Notes under the pieces: generated by a model
What the model was told of the DNA's origin: nothing
What the model saw: only the letters and a program-made list of their open reading frames with translations
Database searches by the model: none
Source: Zygnema cylindricum
Lineage: Eukaryota > Streptophyta > Zygnematophyceae > Zygnematales > Zygnemataceae
NCBI GenBank assembly: GCA_037447655.1
Contig: JBBHKE010000156.1
Span: 109,699 to 173,698 of the forward strand
Length of the DNA: 64,000 nucleotides
Direction: 5' to 3'
Position numbers and translations under genes: made by a program
Part shown: positions 1-10,374 of the stretch, piece by piece
Position numbering within the stretch: position 1 is the stretch's first letter
Layout: every line of letters begins with the position of its first letter

Positions 1-401
1 CAGGTAGGATACTTTGTCGTTAGTTAGGGTAATAACCGCAGTAACAGTTACCCAAATTAGTGTAGACTAGTAGATACACACTGTGAGTATATAACTGAGG
101 ACTTAGCCAATTTTGTAGTATCCAGTTTTGGGAATATGATTTTCTAAGGACAATTTTTGGGAAATTTCCAGACATCATATCTTATGGTTTATTGGGTCAT
201 TTGGGTTGCAATTTTGGGAATTGTCAGTTTACTTTGTTGTGTATCAATTTGATAAATTTGAGGCATATTGGCCTTTTGAGTCATATTTTGTGTAAGTTGA
301 AAATTGGTTGTTGGGGAGGTGCTTGATAGCTTCTGTTGTTTTCCATGTCTACTTCCACTACTACTACTGGTCCTCCTGCTGCAGTGGTGGTTTTACAACA
401 A
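1..401. other. Gene-free left edge
   Basis: I see no gene, LTR or repeat that I can name here. The stretch is AT-rich with a short run of CTACTA-type triplets near 350. Homology to the downstream LTR of element A begins only at about position 402, so this is either host DNA or an unrelated insertion that truncated the left LTR. Confidence 0.4.
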
Positions 402-833
402 CATTTAGGACTTAGAATAATTTTGGTAGGTATTCGCCTCTCTCCCAGAGAGCATCTATATAAATAGGCAAACTTTGCCATTTAATTACAACTCATTTGG
501 TTTACCAAATTCAGTGATTCTTTTTGCTCCAGAATCAGGGGAGTCCAGGCTACACAGGGATGTAGTCGGTCAGAGATTTTGCCTACCAGGGTGGCTGAAT
601 TTCTAATGAAAATTCAAATTGGGTGAATGTGTCCAAAACTCATATTCTAACTTTGCATTCTGTGGTGGAATTGAGCACACATAAAGACTTATTTTACAGT
701 GGTGAAGTTGTTTGGGGTTCTGGTTGTCAAGGGGTCAATCATTTGGGTTAGTATCAACTTGAAGTCGTCACTAACTAGATAAGTTTCTTGAGAGGTGCCT
801 ACTTTGAGGACCAATGGAGGTCTTAGAGTTTCG
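402..833 (+). mobile_element. Left LTR of element A, truncated
   Basis: The sequence aligns with 3,466-3,892 of the right LTR, including the TATA box, the leader hairpins and the terminal GAGTTTC. The U3 portion present in the right LTR is absent. The last base before the primer-binding site is G where related LTRs end in CA. Confidence 0.8.
457..466 (+). promoter_or_regulatory. LTR TATA box (TATATAAATA)
   Basis: TATATAAATA is present in both LTRs of element A (also at 3,514-3,523). It lies just downstream of a CTCTC...GAGAG inverted repeat and upstream of the GGCAAACTTTGCC hairpin, as expected for a pol II start at the U3/R border. Confidence 0.6.
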
Positions 834-2729
834 GGTTATGGGCCCACCATCTAGGGTGCCTATGTTTGATGGAACAGACTTCACTTATTGGGAGTCTACG
901 ATGGAGGGATTGCTTTTCGAAAAGCACTTGGGGAATTGTTTTTTGACAAGTGAGGTGTCCGCCATCGGGCTTCGGTGGAACTCACTACGGAGATTCATCT
1001 AGGGCTTCTGATAAAGCCTACCTAATTTCAGATGCAACGGAAGGTGAAGGGAAAATCATTGCCATGTAAGAGGGAAAAGGGGAGAAAAGAAAAGGAACAC
1101 CGATGGTGAAAGGAACTAGGCTCTCAACTACAGTTCCACTTGTGGGGATTATAACTAAACCAAAAAATGAAGAAAATGACAGGAAAATTTGGGAATACAA
1201 AACACTATAGCAAAACATCTCATACTTAGATATGAATCTAAGTCCATAGGTGTCACTCTTTTAAATCTAACCAAGTCTTCGCAATCCTGGGAAAGACTAA
1301 TTCATATTTATAAGAGTGAGACTATATAGAGGCAGCAGTTTGCAAAACAGGAAATAGATGCCTATGTTTATAAAGGCAGTAGCATGATAAAGTTTTGCAA
1401 TAATATTGTTGCCTTATATGTTGAGCTTGCTAGTGCGGGATATGTAGAATCTAAGGAGAGAAAGATTAACACACTAATCATGAAACTCCCAGATGAGTAC
1501 GAAAACATCATTAACCGTGTGCATGAAATAGATGGCTCCTCTTGGACTTGGAGCATTACCATGGGGATGATTCTTGTGAGGGAAAGCACTTTGGATCTTC
1601 GTAGGGGAAGTGACAAGGTGAATGCACTAACAGCAGGTGGTGACTGGCGGAAGCGTGATGAGAGGAACGGCGGTGACGAGCGGAAGCGTGATGAGAGAAG
1701 AAAGACAAAGGTAAATCTTATTATAACTTTGGTGGAAAGAAAGGGAGAGGAAAAGAAATGGGAGTTTTGAAATAGGGGGTTTGCTTCTTTTATAGGGAAC
1801 CGGGTCACTATATGGAGGAGTGTCCTTGTTTGGAAGAAATTAGAAGTTGGAATGTTGATGAGGAGGAACAAGGGGAAGAGGAGAAAGAGGAAAAATATAT
1901 TTTGGAGCATCTCCGCATCGGTAGTATGGGGAAGAGAGAAAAGCACATAGAAATTCCACGAAAGCAACAGTGTGCTTTTGGAGGTATAAGGGAATTAAAG
2001 AAAGAGGAGAAACCCGAGGGAGTTCAAAATATTGCGGATAGTTTTATAGATATTTTGGAAACACAAAATTGGTTCGAAAGGGATACTTCAACGGATTTCG
2101 AGGAAATGGGAGAAGTAAATCTAAAGTGGGCTCTAAAGCATAGGGGAGAAGAGGAATATTTGATTAAAAATTTAGGGGAGGAGAAATATTTTTTGGGAAT
2201 AAAAATAGAAAGTGATAGTGGAAAGAATTCTAGGGGAGAGAGAGAGAGGAAAGTTCAGAAAACAGGGTAATTATCATGAATAAAAATATGAGTTCGGAAG
2301 ATGTAGATTTTATGAGGAACTTAGTGGGAACTCTTGATTTAATGATAAATTTGGGGGGTAATGGTTTTGACATCACTAATGGGAGTGATGCCATCTATAA
2401 ATGTGTGCATGTAAAAGGGTTAGCATGAGGGTGTGTGTTGCACAATGGAGATGGGGCTGCCTGTTTGAATTGCAAGAGGAAAATTGGATTTTGTGTGGAT
2501 GGAAAAGAGATGAGGTGGATAAAATTTTGTTCGGATTTATGAAAAGTGGGGTGCTAAATAAAATGTGTGATCAACAAAATGCAATGTTTATTTCAGCTCA
2601 TCTAACAGACTTTTTTGAATATGAGGTTATATCCTTTAAGATTTATGAGAAGATAATAAAGAAAAAAAAAGAAAAAAAAAATGTATTTGGTAAGAGTTGA
2701 AAGGAAAGTAGACTAGAAAATAATGAAAG
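814..2729 (+). pseudogene. Degenerate gag-pol of element A
   Basis: Gag starts at 814 in the LTR (MEVLEFR) and reads through the primer-binding site (VMGPPSR), but stops at 1,000-1,002. Further Gag sequence lies at 1,384-1,770 (residues such as LIMKLPDEYENIINRV). A zinc knuckle at about 1,785-1,825 reads CFFYREPGHYMEEC, in which the second Cys of CX2CX4HX4C is Tyr. After an acidic stretch the frame jumps at about 2,000-2,150 to LGEEKYFLGIKIE, the end of reverse transcriptase, then to an RNase H remnant near 2,400 (GDGAAC). Protease, integrase and the reverse transcriptase core are deleted. Stops and frameshifts are numerous, so this is a dead gene. Confidence 0.85.
834..848 (+). other. Primer-binding site of element A (half-tRNA type)
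   Basis: GGTTATGGGCCCACC follows the LTR end directly. It is the exact reverse complement of 15 nt of the anticodon stem-loop of plant initiator tRNA-Met, as I recall that tRNA's sequence. It does not match any tRNA 3' CCA end. The ATG in the site pairs with the CAU anticodon. Confidence 0.8.
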
Positions 2730-3892
2730 TGTTGAAATGCATGTATTTTCTAGGTCTGAATAAAGGAAACTTAATAAGAGGAAGTCAGCAAAGGCAGCCT
2801 GCCTCTCGCTCCACTCTCCAAACCTCCACACTTGTCGCGGTCACTGAAGGTTGGAGAGGAAGCTAGAGCCATGGCTGCCCATGCTGCCCAAAGAGAGAGA
2901 CAGGTTGTAGTTTCTGGTAGGTGTACCAAAATGATATTGACGCCCCAGGATTTGATCCTGGTATCTGTCGTCCGTCAACATCCGGTAGCCTGTAACTTTA
3001 TCCAATAGTCTAAGATCGGTGCTAAATTATATAGGATATGACAATTATGTAAAAGTGAACAACGCAATATGTTTCATTTAACTGCTTACGAGACGGCCTG
3101 TAAACAGAAACGGATTAGACTGCACGAATTCCGTACCGGACGGAATTAACGAAACGACACTTTATTTTAACGGCCAATATTAAATGACGGTCTTCATCGA
3201 ACGGCCGTGGTGAGAGCCGTGATTATAGAGTGGACGACTTGGCGTTTTCGGGTATCGCCACTCCGGATGACAGGTGGCAGGATCCGGGAGGATTGCGAGA
3301 TTTCCGGAACGCGAGATGATAATTCTCGATGTGACAAATGTCACATTTATGCTGATGTCGTACATGGAGCGTACAGAAAGTAACACGGTACCTGTACTTT
3401 ATTTTACGGTACAGTCTTTAGATTGGTCAGTACCTCACCCTAGAAAGCTTATAGAGGGGTTTTATGACTTATAATAATTTTGGTAGGTAGTCGCCTCTCT
3501 CCTAGAGAGCATCTATATAAATAGGCAAACTTTGCCATTTAATTACAACTCACTCGGTTGACCAAATTCAGTGATTCTTTTTGTTGCAGACTCAAGGGAG
3601 TCGAGGCTACACAGTGGTCTAGATAGTTAGACTTTTTGCATACCAGGGTGGCTGCATTTCTCAGGGAAAGTCAAAGTGGGTGAATGTGTCCAAAACTCTT
3701 ATTTTAACTTTGCATTCTGTGGTGGAACTGAGCACACAAGAAGTCTTATTTCACAAAGGTGAAGTTGTATTGGGGTTTTGATTGTCAAAGGGTCAATCAT
3801 TTGGGTTTGTATCAACTTGGAGTCAACCCTAACTAGATATGTTTCTTGAGAGTTGCCCAACTTTGAGGACCAATGAAGGTCTCAGAGTTTCA
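2730..3892 (+). mobile_element. Right LTR of element A
   Basis: It starts TGTTGAAATGC after a purine-rich stretch (2,711-2,729) and ends GAGTTTCA; length 1,163 bp. From the left it holds an antisense tRNA-like/SINE-like module (about 2,745-3,020, with an antisense box-B-like GGATCAAATCC), a promoter with GTAC motifs and a TATA box at 3,514-3,523, leader hairpins, and the conserved U5 end that codes for the first Gag residues (here ATGAAGGTC). Confidence 0.85.
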
Positions 3893-4089
3893 GCTCCCTT
3901 GTGACAACATAGACATCGTTATTATCCCAAAATTTATGCCTGGGCTTCACAATTTTCTTCTATCTTTTCTCACTTAATCTGTTGTCAAACAACATCCAAA
4001 GTTAGTTAATAAAATTTAGTTGTAAAGAGCTTTTATTTCTTACTAACATCGTCCTATTTCATTTGAAGAAGTGCGAGATAGGAGCGGTA

Positions 4090-4238
4090 CACTATGAATC
4101 GCTATTAGTGTTAAGAAATAATTAGTGTAAAAAAATTATAGTTTTATTAACTCCAATTTGGGTGAAAGGCCCTTCGTTAAAGGAAAAATTACTTTAATTA
4201 TCCACTATCGCTAATTTGGGTACACTTTTCCCATAGTG
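4090..4238. mobile_element. Small TIR element, possible member of the CACCGTGAATCGC MITE family
   Basis: CACTATG at the left and CATAGTG at the right are inverted, each flanked by TA. The left end continues AATCGCTATTAGTG, which matches the ends of the elements at 47,672-47,879 and 49,456-50,007. The inverted repeat is short, so membership is tentative. Confidence 0.4.
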
Positions 4239-4479
4239 TAGCCGTTATAGCCCGTGTTCACATTGAACGTGTGAGAAAACGTTAGCCACTGGATGATGTG
4301 CGCGATTGCTTCGTGGATCTCAAAAAGTGAAACATCCAACGGTCAAGAATTACGCCTACATCATTGGAGCTTCCCGACAGCTTTCCAGCAACGATGTTTC
4401 GTCTGAAAACAATTTTTTAGGTTACGGCTATGTACGGCACTGTACGAAAACGTAAGGCGTCCAATAATGAACCCCGCTT

Positions 4480-5175
4480 TTCGTCTAATGGAATGTTACC
4501 CTGAGTCGATGTTCCATCACGTAGACTCTGTAAACCACGTGTTTTAAATTGAGTGGCGCCATGCAAGCTACGATTTGATAGTGAATATCTTTCAGATTTT
4601 TGCCCTGACAAACTTAACTTAAAATCTTCTTTTGCGTACCATGTACCTGCGTACAAAATCATCATACGACATAACTTTTATACTTTTTGCATACGCTAGT
4701 CTGTACGCCAGCTCATTTTTTTGGGGTTTCTGTTTTCGAACATAACGAAAGTCCTTTGAGAGAATTAGTGTGACGAAAACAAAAGTTACCGAAAATAGCG
4801 TGACGAAGGAATGTTACAAAATTTCGTTTTTATTTTCGGTTGTATTTTGGAAAGCGCGTGTCATGTGAAAATCTTAAGATTTTTGGTTGGTTTTCCATCA
4901 TGATACGTAGCTTAATCGTCCAGGGTGTCACGATGTTTTTTTTCTGTATCTGCCCACCCACTCGAGGTGGGTTGACAGTTACAAAAAAAAATGAAGCGAA
5001 CTCCTCGCAAATGAACATCCGACGGCCAGTATTACCTTTAAGACCTTCGGAGAGTATCAGCAAGATTCTGTGTAATGTTGTTTTTCGAATAAAAACGAAA
5101 TAGGTGGTACGATTTGGTACGAGAGTCGCGGATTTCCGTAAACTACGCCACTTTTCGCCTGATGGAACGTCACCC
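4480..5175. repeat. Dispersed repeat REP1, copy A
   Basis: About 700 bp aligning in the same order with 46,935-47,632: GTTCCAT...AGACTCT, GCGTACCATG, AGCGTGACGAA, a central hairpin, GAAGCGAA, ACGAAAT...GGTACG and a right end GATGGAACGTCACCC. It has no convincing coding capacity. A right-end fragment of a further copy precedes it (about 4,300-4,505, ending TAATGGAATGTTACCC). It looks like a non-coding DNA transposon, but I see no clear target duplication. Confidence 0.6.
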
Positions 5176-5178
5176 TTA

Positions 5179-5904
5179 GGGTACGTCCCCATGTAAGCGA
5201 TACTTTGAAAAAGTATTTTGGACTGTAGTGAAGTGTTCCGTACTACTTTGAAAAGCGTCCCTATGTGCGAAAATGAAATCGGAACTTTGAAATGTGACGG
5301 TTGTAGACGTAGGTACAACTTTGTGACGGTTGACGACGACTACGAAATTAGTGACGCCAACAAAAACAATGACAGTTGTAGACGTCTACATTTTTGTAAT
5401 TTAGTGACATGGCAGATGTTTAGGGTTTTGTAACATCGTGACGTCACGCTCACTTGTGACAACGTCGACGTCATAGATTCAAGGACTTTTTGCCATGGAT
5501 ACCGAATTTCGTTTTCTCTACTTTTTTCGCTCTACTTGCCATAAAAATATACATGAAGGGTAGCCAAAATAATTATTTTTCAAATATCTTTAATTTCATA
5601 CCAGTTTTGTCGTGCCTCATTCTAAAAAGTGTGAGATAAAAGTGATAGTGTGAGAGGGAGAGGGGAGAGGCGACAACGACGCAAAATTCTACCGAGGACC
5701 CATGAATGAAAGTGGAGGTCCGCGACCCCTTCAGTTTTTCCGTACATCCTCGTATTTTCCGTACATGCGCGTGACGGGCAGGGAGAAAAATAGCGAGTCG
5801 TCCTATTGATTTTTTTGTACGTCTAAAGTTTTTCTCGTACGGAAATGCGTTTTGTGCGAAAACGACAGATTAAAGTCGATACTTTAACACATGGGGACGT
5901 ACCC
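5179..5904. mobile_element. PIF/Harbinger (Tourist)-like non-autonomous element
   Basis: It is bounded by perfect 16-bp terminal inverted repeats, GGGTACGTCCCCATGT, with imperfect extension inward. The repeats are flanked on both sides by TTA (5,176-5,178 and 5,905-5,907), the 3-bp target duplication typical of PIF/Harbinger. The 726-bp interior has repeated GTGACG and TGTAGACGT words and no transposase, so it would depend on an enzyme encoded elsewhere. It inserted exactly at the right end of the REP1 copy. Confidence 0.8.
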
Positions 5905-5907
5905 TTA

Positions 5908-7227
5908 GTGTGGGCTTATATTCCGTGTAGCCGACCGAATGTGCACTTTAATTTAAAATACGGACAGAGTTAACTGCATAAAACGATGTTTGCAATATCG
6001 TACTGATGTCGCTTTCGGTTACGTCATAGGTGATTAAAACAAAATACGTTCTGGTACGAATTGTACCCAATTCTGGAAGTCTTCGTAAATGCTAGAAGAC
6101 ACGTGGCCACGTGAATAGAGAAAGTTATCACCACGAAACTTCTCCGCATGCCATGCTGTCAAATCTGGAATTGTTTGTTTAGACTATAGAAGCTGCCAAA
6201 ATGGCCCAAGAATTGAGGCAATAGATCAAAAGTTCGCACTTATTTCTGTAATGTACGCACTAAAAGGATAAAATACACATCGGTCCTTAAGCGTCTTAGC
6301 GGCCCTGCGCCTATTATACGCTTTTAAGCGGATAACACGATGAAAATGCGTTACTTTGGATCTACGAATCTACTGTAGCCAATCACAATGGCTACTTGCG
6401 AAAATGACGCCCGCAAAAAACGACAAATTATTATCCTGTCGTTTCACGCGTCTTCAAATATCACATTCATATCAAGATTGTAAATTTCATACTTTGACGG
6501 CCGAGATTTGTGATAGAATTTTCAACCAATCTCCGAGATTTGTCATTTTGTCCACTTACCTCCCCTGACCCTTCCCGTATTAAGTAAATTCGTACACTAT
6601 TATCCTTTCCGTACGCCCAGACCCTAACGGCGAGAGATTTTTCCGTACACACAAAATCTTTTCGGTCTTCAAAATTCAAACCGCTCCCGTCGATAATGAT
6701 TCGCTGCCGGTTAGTGCCCAACTGTCAGAAACGGCCGTTAGATTCTGTACTAGGAACCAGATCTGTCGTTGAACCAGATTCCTGTACTTTTGGATAGACG
6801 ACAAAAATGTGCCATTAGCGCCGCCACTCGGCCACGTGCAAGTCGAAGGCTCTCTTTCCATTGGCCCTCCTCCTCGGATTCGCCCTTCCCCCCCGATTTG
6901 TCCCTTTTCGGCGTTTTGTCGGTTTCCTAAACGACGCTCTTACAACCTCCGTCAGTCCCGCCGTCCCTCGCATAATCCAAACACCAATTATCGCAATTCG
7001 CAAAAAAATAAAAAACCAAATCCCTCCACGACTTCTCCCTCCTCTCCTCCCCTCTCCCTCCCTCCCTCAACAACTTCCTCTCTCCCCTCTTCCTCTCTCC
7101 CTCCTCTTATTCTCTCTCTCCTTTTCCTCTCTCTCTCCTCTCCCTCCTCTCGATCCTCCCCCTCCTCTCCCTCTCCCTTCCTCCCCTCCAAACCTCTGCC
7201 ACGTGGCGCCTCCTGGATCCCCCAGCC
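5908..7227. other. Upstream region of the first kinase gene
   Basis: No gene is recognised. CACGTGGCCACGTG at 6,100-6,113 is a 14-bp palindrome made of two abutting G-box cores. Several CCGTAC/GTACGG words occur (for example near 6,600). From about 7,010 to 7,195 the sense strand becomes a CT-rich tract, probably 5' untranslated sequence. The long open frames here are low-complexity shadows. Confidence 0.5.
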
Positions 7228-10200
7228 ATGGGTGCTCTCACCCCCGCCGCCCACCAAAAACTGACCACCGCGTCCGTACATCCCCCACATTCCGTACCCC
7301 CCGCACAACCTGCCCGATCCGTACAATCCATGCACCCCGCACACTCCACCCAATCCGTACAACCCGTACAACCCTCTCCACCGACCACCGCCTCCGTACC
7401 TCTCCCCGCACCGCCGTCCCACCGTCTCCGCCGAACCCAATCTCTAGAAAACGACAAACCGAAGGCCCAGATCCTGGGAATTCCGTACAGCAGCGTGGAG
7501 GAAAAGTACATTCTGGGTCGCCAGCTGGGCAAGAGCATCGCGGGAGTCGTACGGAGGTGCCTTTGCCGGAAAACCGGCGAGCCGTTCGCATGCAAAACGC
7601 TCCTGAAATCGCGGATGTCGCGTCCGGCCGACATTGCTGACGTCAGAGCGGAGGTCAGCGCGCTGCGGAAGCTGAGCGGCCATGCGAACGTGGCGGCGAT
7701 AGGGGGGGTGGGGGAGGATGGGGGGGTAAGGGGGGGAGGGGGGAGGGGAGGGGAGGGGAGGGGAGGGGAGGGGAGGAGGGGAGGGGAGGGGAGGGAGAGG
7801 GGAGAGGGGAGAGGGGAGAGGGGAGAGGGGAGAGGGGGAGAGGGGGAGGGGAGGGGAGGGAGGGAAGGGAGGGGGAGAGGGGGGGAGGGATGGGAGGGGA
7901 GGGGGAAGGAGGGGGAAGGAGGGGGAGGGATGAGAGGGGAGGGGGAGAGAGGGAGGGTGAGGGGGAGGGAAGGGTGGGACGGAGGGGAGGGAGAGAGGCA
8001 TTCACATATTTATCTCCCCAAATTGGTTAATTTGCTTATCCAATATTTTCCTAAGTCTAATTTTTAAATTTTATCAATTTTTGTACGGAATTTGTCAAAA
8101 CTATTACGGGAAACGGTGAGAAATTCGTTAACCAATTGTTTGCCTTTATTCCTTATAATTCTTTTTTAATTTCTAAATATATATGCATATATTTTTGTTA
8201 GTTCTTGATATTTTTTGACATAAAAAAAAAAGAATAAAGGCATTTTTTTTTCTGAAAAATTTGATTTACCAACTGATCCTGTAATTTTTTTCTTCTATTT
8301 TTTCGGACACTGAGTTTTAACAAATTGTTTAATCATTCTAACATTTGTCTAATCGCTTCAACATTCGCTAATCGTTTAATAAACCGTTTATTTCGTATTG
8401 TTATTTTTCTCAGTTTGAGGCGTCAAAATGACTAACGAACACTTATCATTCCTTTCCTTCTTTTCCTTTCTCCTTCTTTTTTTTGCCTTTTTTCCTTCTT
8501 TTTTTATTCCTCCTTTTTTTTCTTCTCTCTCTTTTTTCCTTTTTCTTTTTTCTTTTTCTTCCTTGCTTTCTTCCTTTTCCTTTTTCCTTTTCTTTTTCCC
8601 TTATTCCTTTTTAATTTCTTCCTCAGAGTGTCCACATTATTACCGAAGCGCGGTACATGCTTAATCGTTTTCTCAAACGTTTAGTCTACGGTTCAATCTT
8701 AAAAAACCGTTCAATCGACTAACACAACAACTATTTATTCCTTTCTTTCCTTCTTTCCTTTTTTCCTTCCTTTTATTTCTTCAAAGCGTCCACATTATTA
8801 TCGATGCACCTCTGACGGCGGTGACCTTTTCCACCATTTAAAATTCCCTTTTTCCTTTTTACTTTCTTCCCTCAGAGTGTCCACATTATTACCGAAGCGT
8901 GTGACGGCGGTGACCTTTTCCACCATTTAAAACACAAACGGTTCCGAGAACGGGACGCCGCTTCCATGTGCAAAACTCTGTTGTCTGTAACGGATTACTG
9001 TCACGAGATGGGAATAATGCATCGTAATTTGAAACCGGAGAACATATGGATGGTTACAACGGATACGGAATCGGACATTAAAATTACGGATTTCGGACAA
9101 GTGGCGTTTTTTCAAAAAGGGACGAAACTTACGGACGCTGTGGGAACACCGTAAGTCAAAAATAGTGTGGATTCCTTTTTTTTGTTTGATACAGTACCCT
9201 CTCCCTAATCTCTTCTTCTTTTTCTTCCCTCGCCCTCTCCCTTCTCCCCTCTTTCCCCTCTCCACCCTCTCTTCCCTGTCTCCACCCTGTCCGCCCTCTA
9301 CCCTCTCCCTTCCCTGTCTCCTCTCCCTCCTTTCTTCACCCCCGCCCCCCTCTCCCCTCTATGCCATTCTCCCTTTTTCATGCTTTCTTCATTCTTTTTT
9401 TAAGATTTTTAGAAACTTCCAAAGAAATATTTTCTCTATCCTTTCCCCTCTCCCCTCTCTCCCCTCTCTCCCCTCACTCCCCTCCATTCTTTTTTTGAGA
9501 TTTCTAAAATCTCCTCTTTTCCCTCTTCCCCCTCCGTCTTTCCTCTTCCCTCTCCTTCCCCCTCTCCCTCTCCTCTCCCTCTCCTCTCCCTCTTCCTCTC
9601 CCTCTCCCTTTTTGTTCAACCAGATATTACGTCGCCCCCGAGGTTTTAAACCCTCTCCCCTATCCCCTCTCCTGTCCCCTCCCTCTCCTCTCCCCACTCT
9701 CTCCTCTTTCCCTCTCTCTCCTCTCTCCCCTCACTTAAATACTTCCCTCTTTTTTCCTTTTTTGTTTTAACAGATAATATGTAACTCCCGAAGTTTTAAA
9801 CCCTCTCCCTTTTACCCTCTTCCATCTCCCTCCCGCTCTCCCTCTCCCTCTCCCTCTCTCCCCTCTCTTGCCCCCTTTCTCTCCTCACTCCTCTCTCTCT
9901 TTTCTTAAAAATTTTAAAACCTTCTTTTGTTTAAACAGATATTATGTCGCTCCCGAGGTTTTAAACCCTCCTTTCCTTTCTCCCCTCTCCCCTCTTCCCT
10001 TCTCTCTTTCCCTCTCTCTCTCCCTCTCTCTCTCCCTTCTTTATTTCAACAGATATTACGTCGCTCCCGAGGTTTTAAACCGATCCTACGGTCCCGAGGC
10101 TGATATTTGGAGTTTGGGCGTTATTTTGTATATTTTACTTTGCGGGGTTCCTCCTTTTTGGGCGGAAAAGAGGGAAGCCATTTTTTTAAAGATTCGAGAG

Positions 10201-10337
10201 GGAATTGTGGATACGGACCACGGAGTTTGGCAAAATATTTCGAAAGAAGCGAAAGATTTGGTGAAAAGAATGCTTTGTGTGAACGTATCGGAGAGGATTA
10301 CGGCGAGAGAAGCTCAAGGTTTGTCTTGATCTCTCTC

Positions 10338-10374
<37 letters not shown>

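Larger units (their letters stand above)
402..3892 (+). mobile_element. Ty1/copia element A, deletion derivative
   Basis: This element is bounded by a 5'-truncated left LTR (402-833) and a complete right LTR (2,730-3,892). The internal part is only about 1.9 kb where related elements in this window have about 4.1 to 5.4 kb. The reading frame runs from Gag and a zinc knuckle straight into the last part of reverse transcriptase and RNase H, so protease, integrase and most of reverse transcriptase are missing. It cannot be autonomous. The right LTR is followed by GCTCC; the matching left target duplication cannot be seen because the left LTR is incomplete. Confidence 0.85.

Noticed and set aside
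4830-5318. A 162-codon minus-strand frame
   Set aside because: It spans the REP1 repeat and runs into the adjacent TIR element; the other REP1 copy does not keep the frame.
7657-8067. Long Gly/Arg/Glu-rich and Pro/Ser-rich open frames on both strands around intron 1
   Set aside because: They are produced by the GGGGA microsatellite; composition is pure low complexity and the kinase reading frame leaves exon 1 at a good donor just before it.
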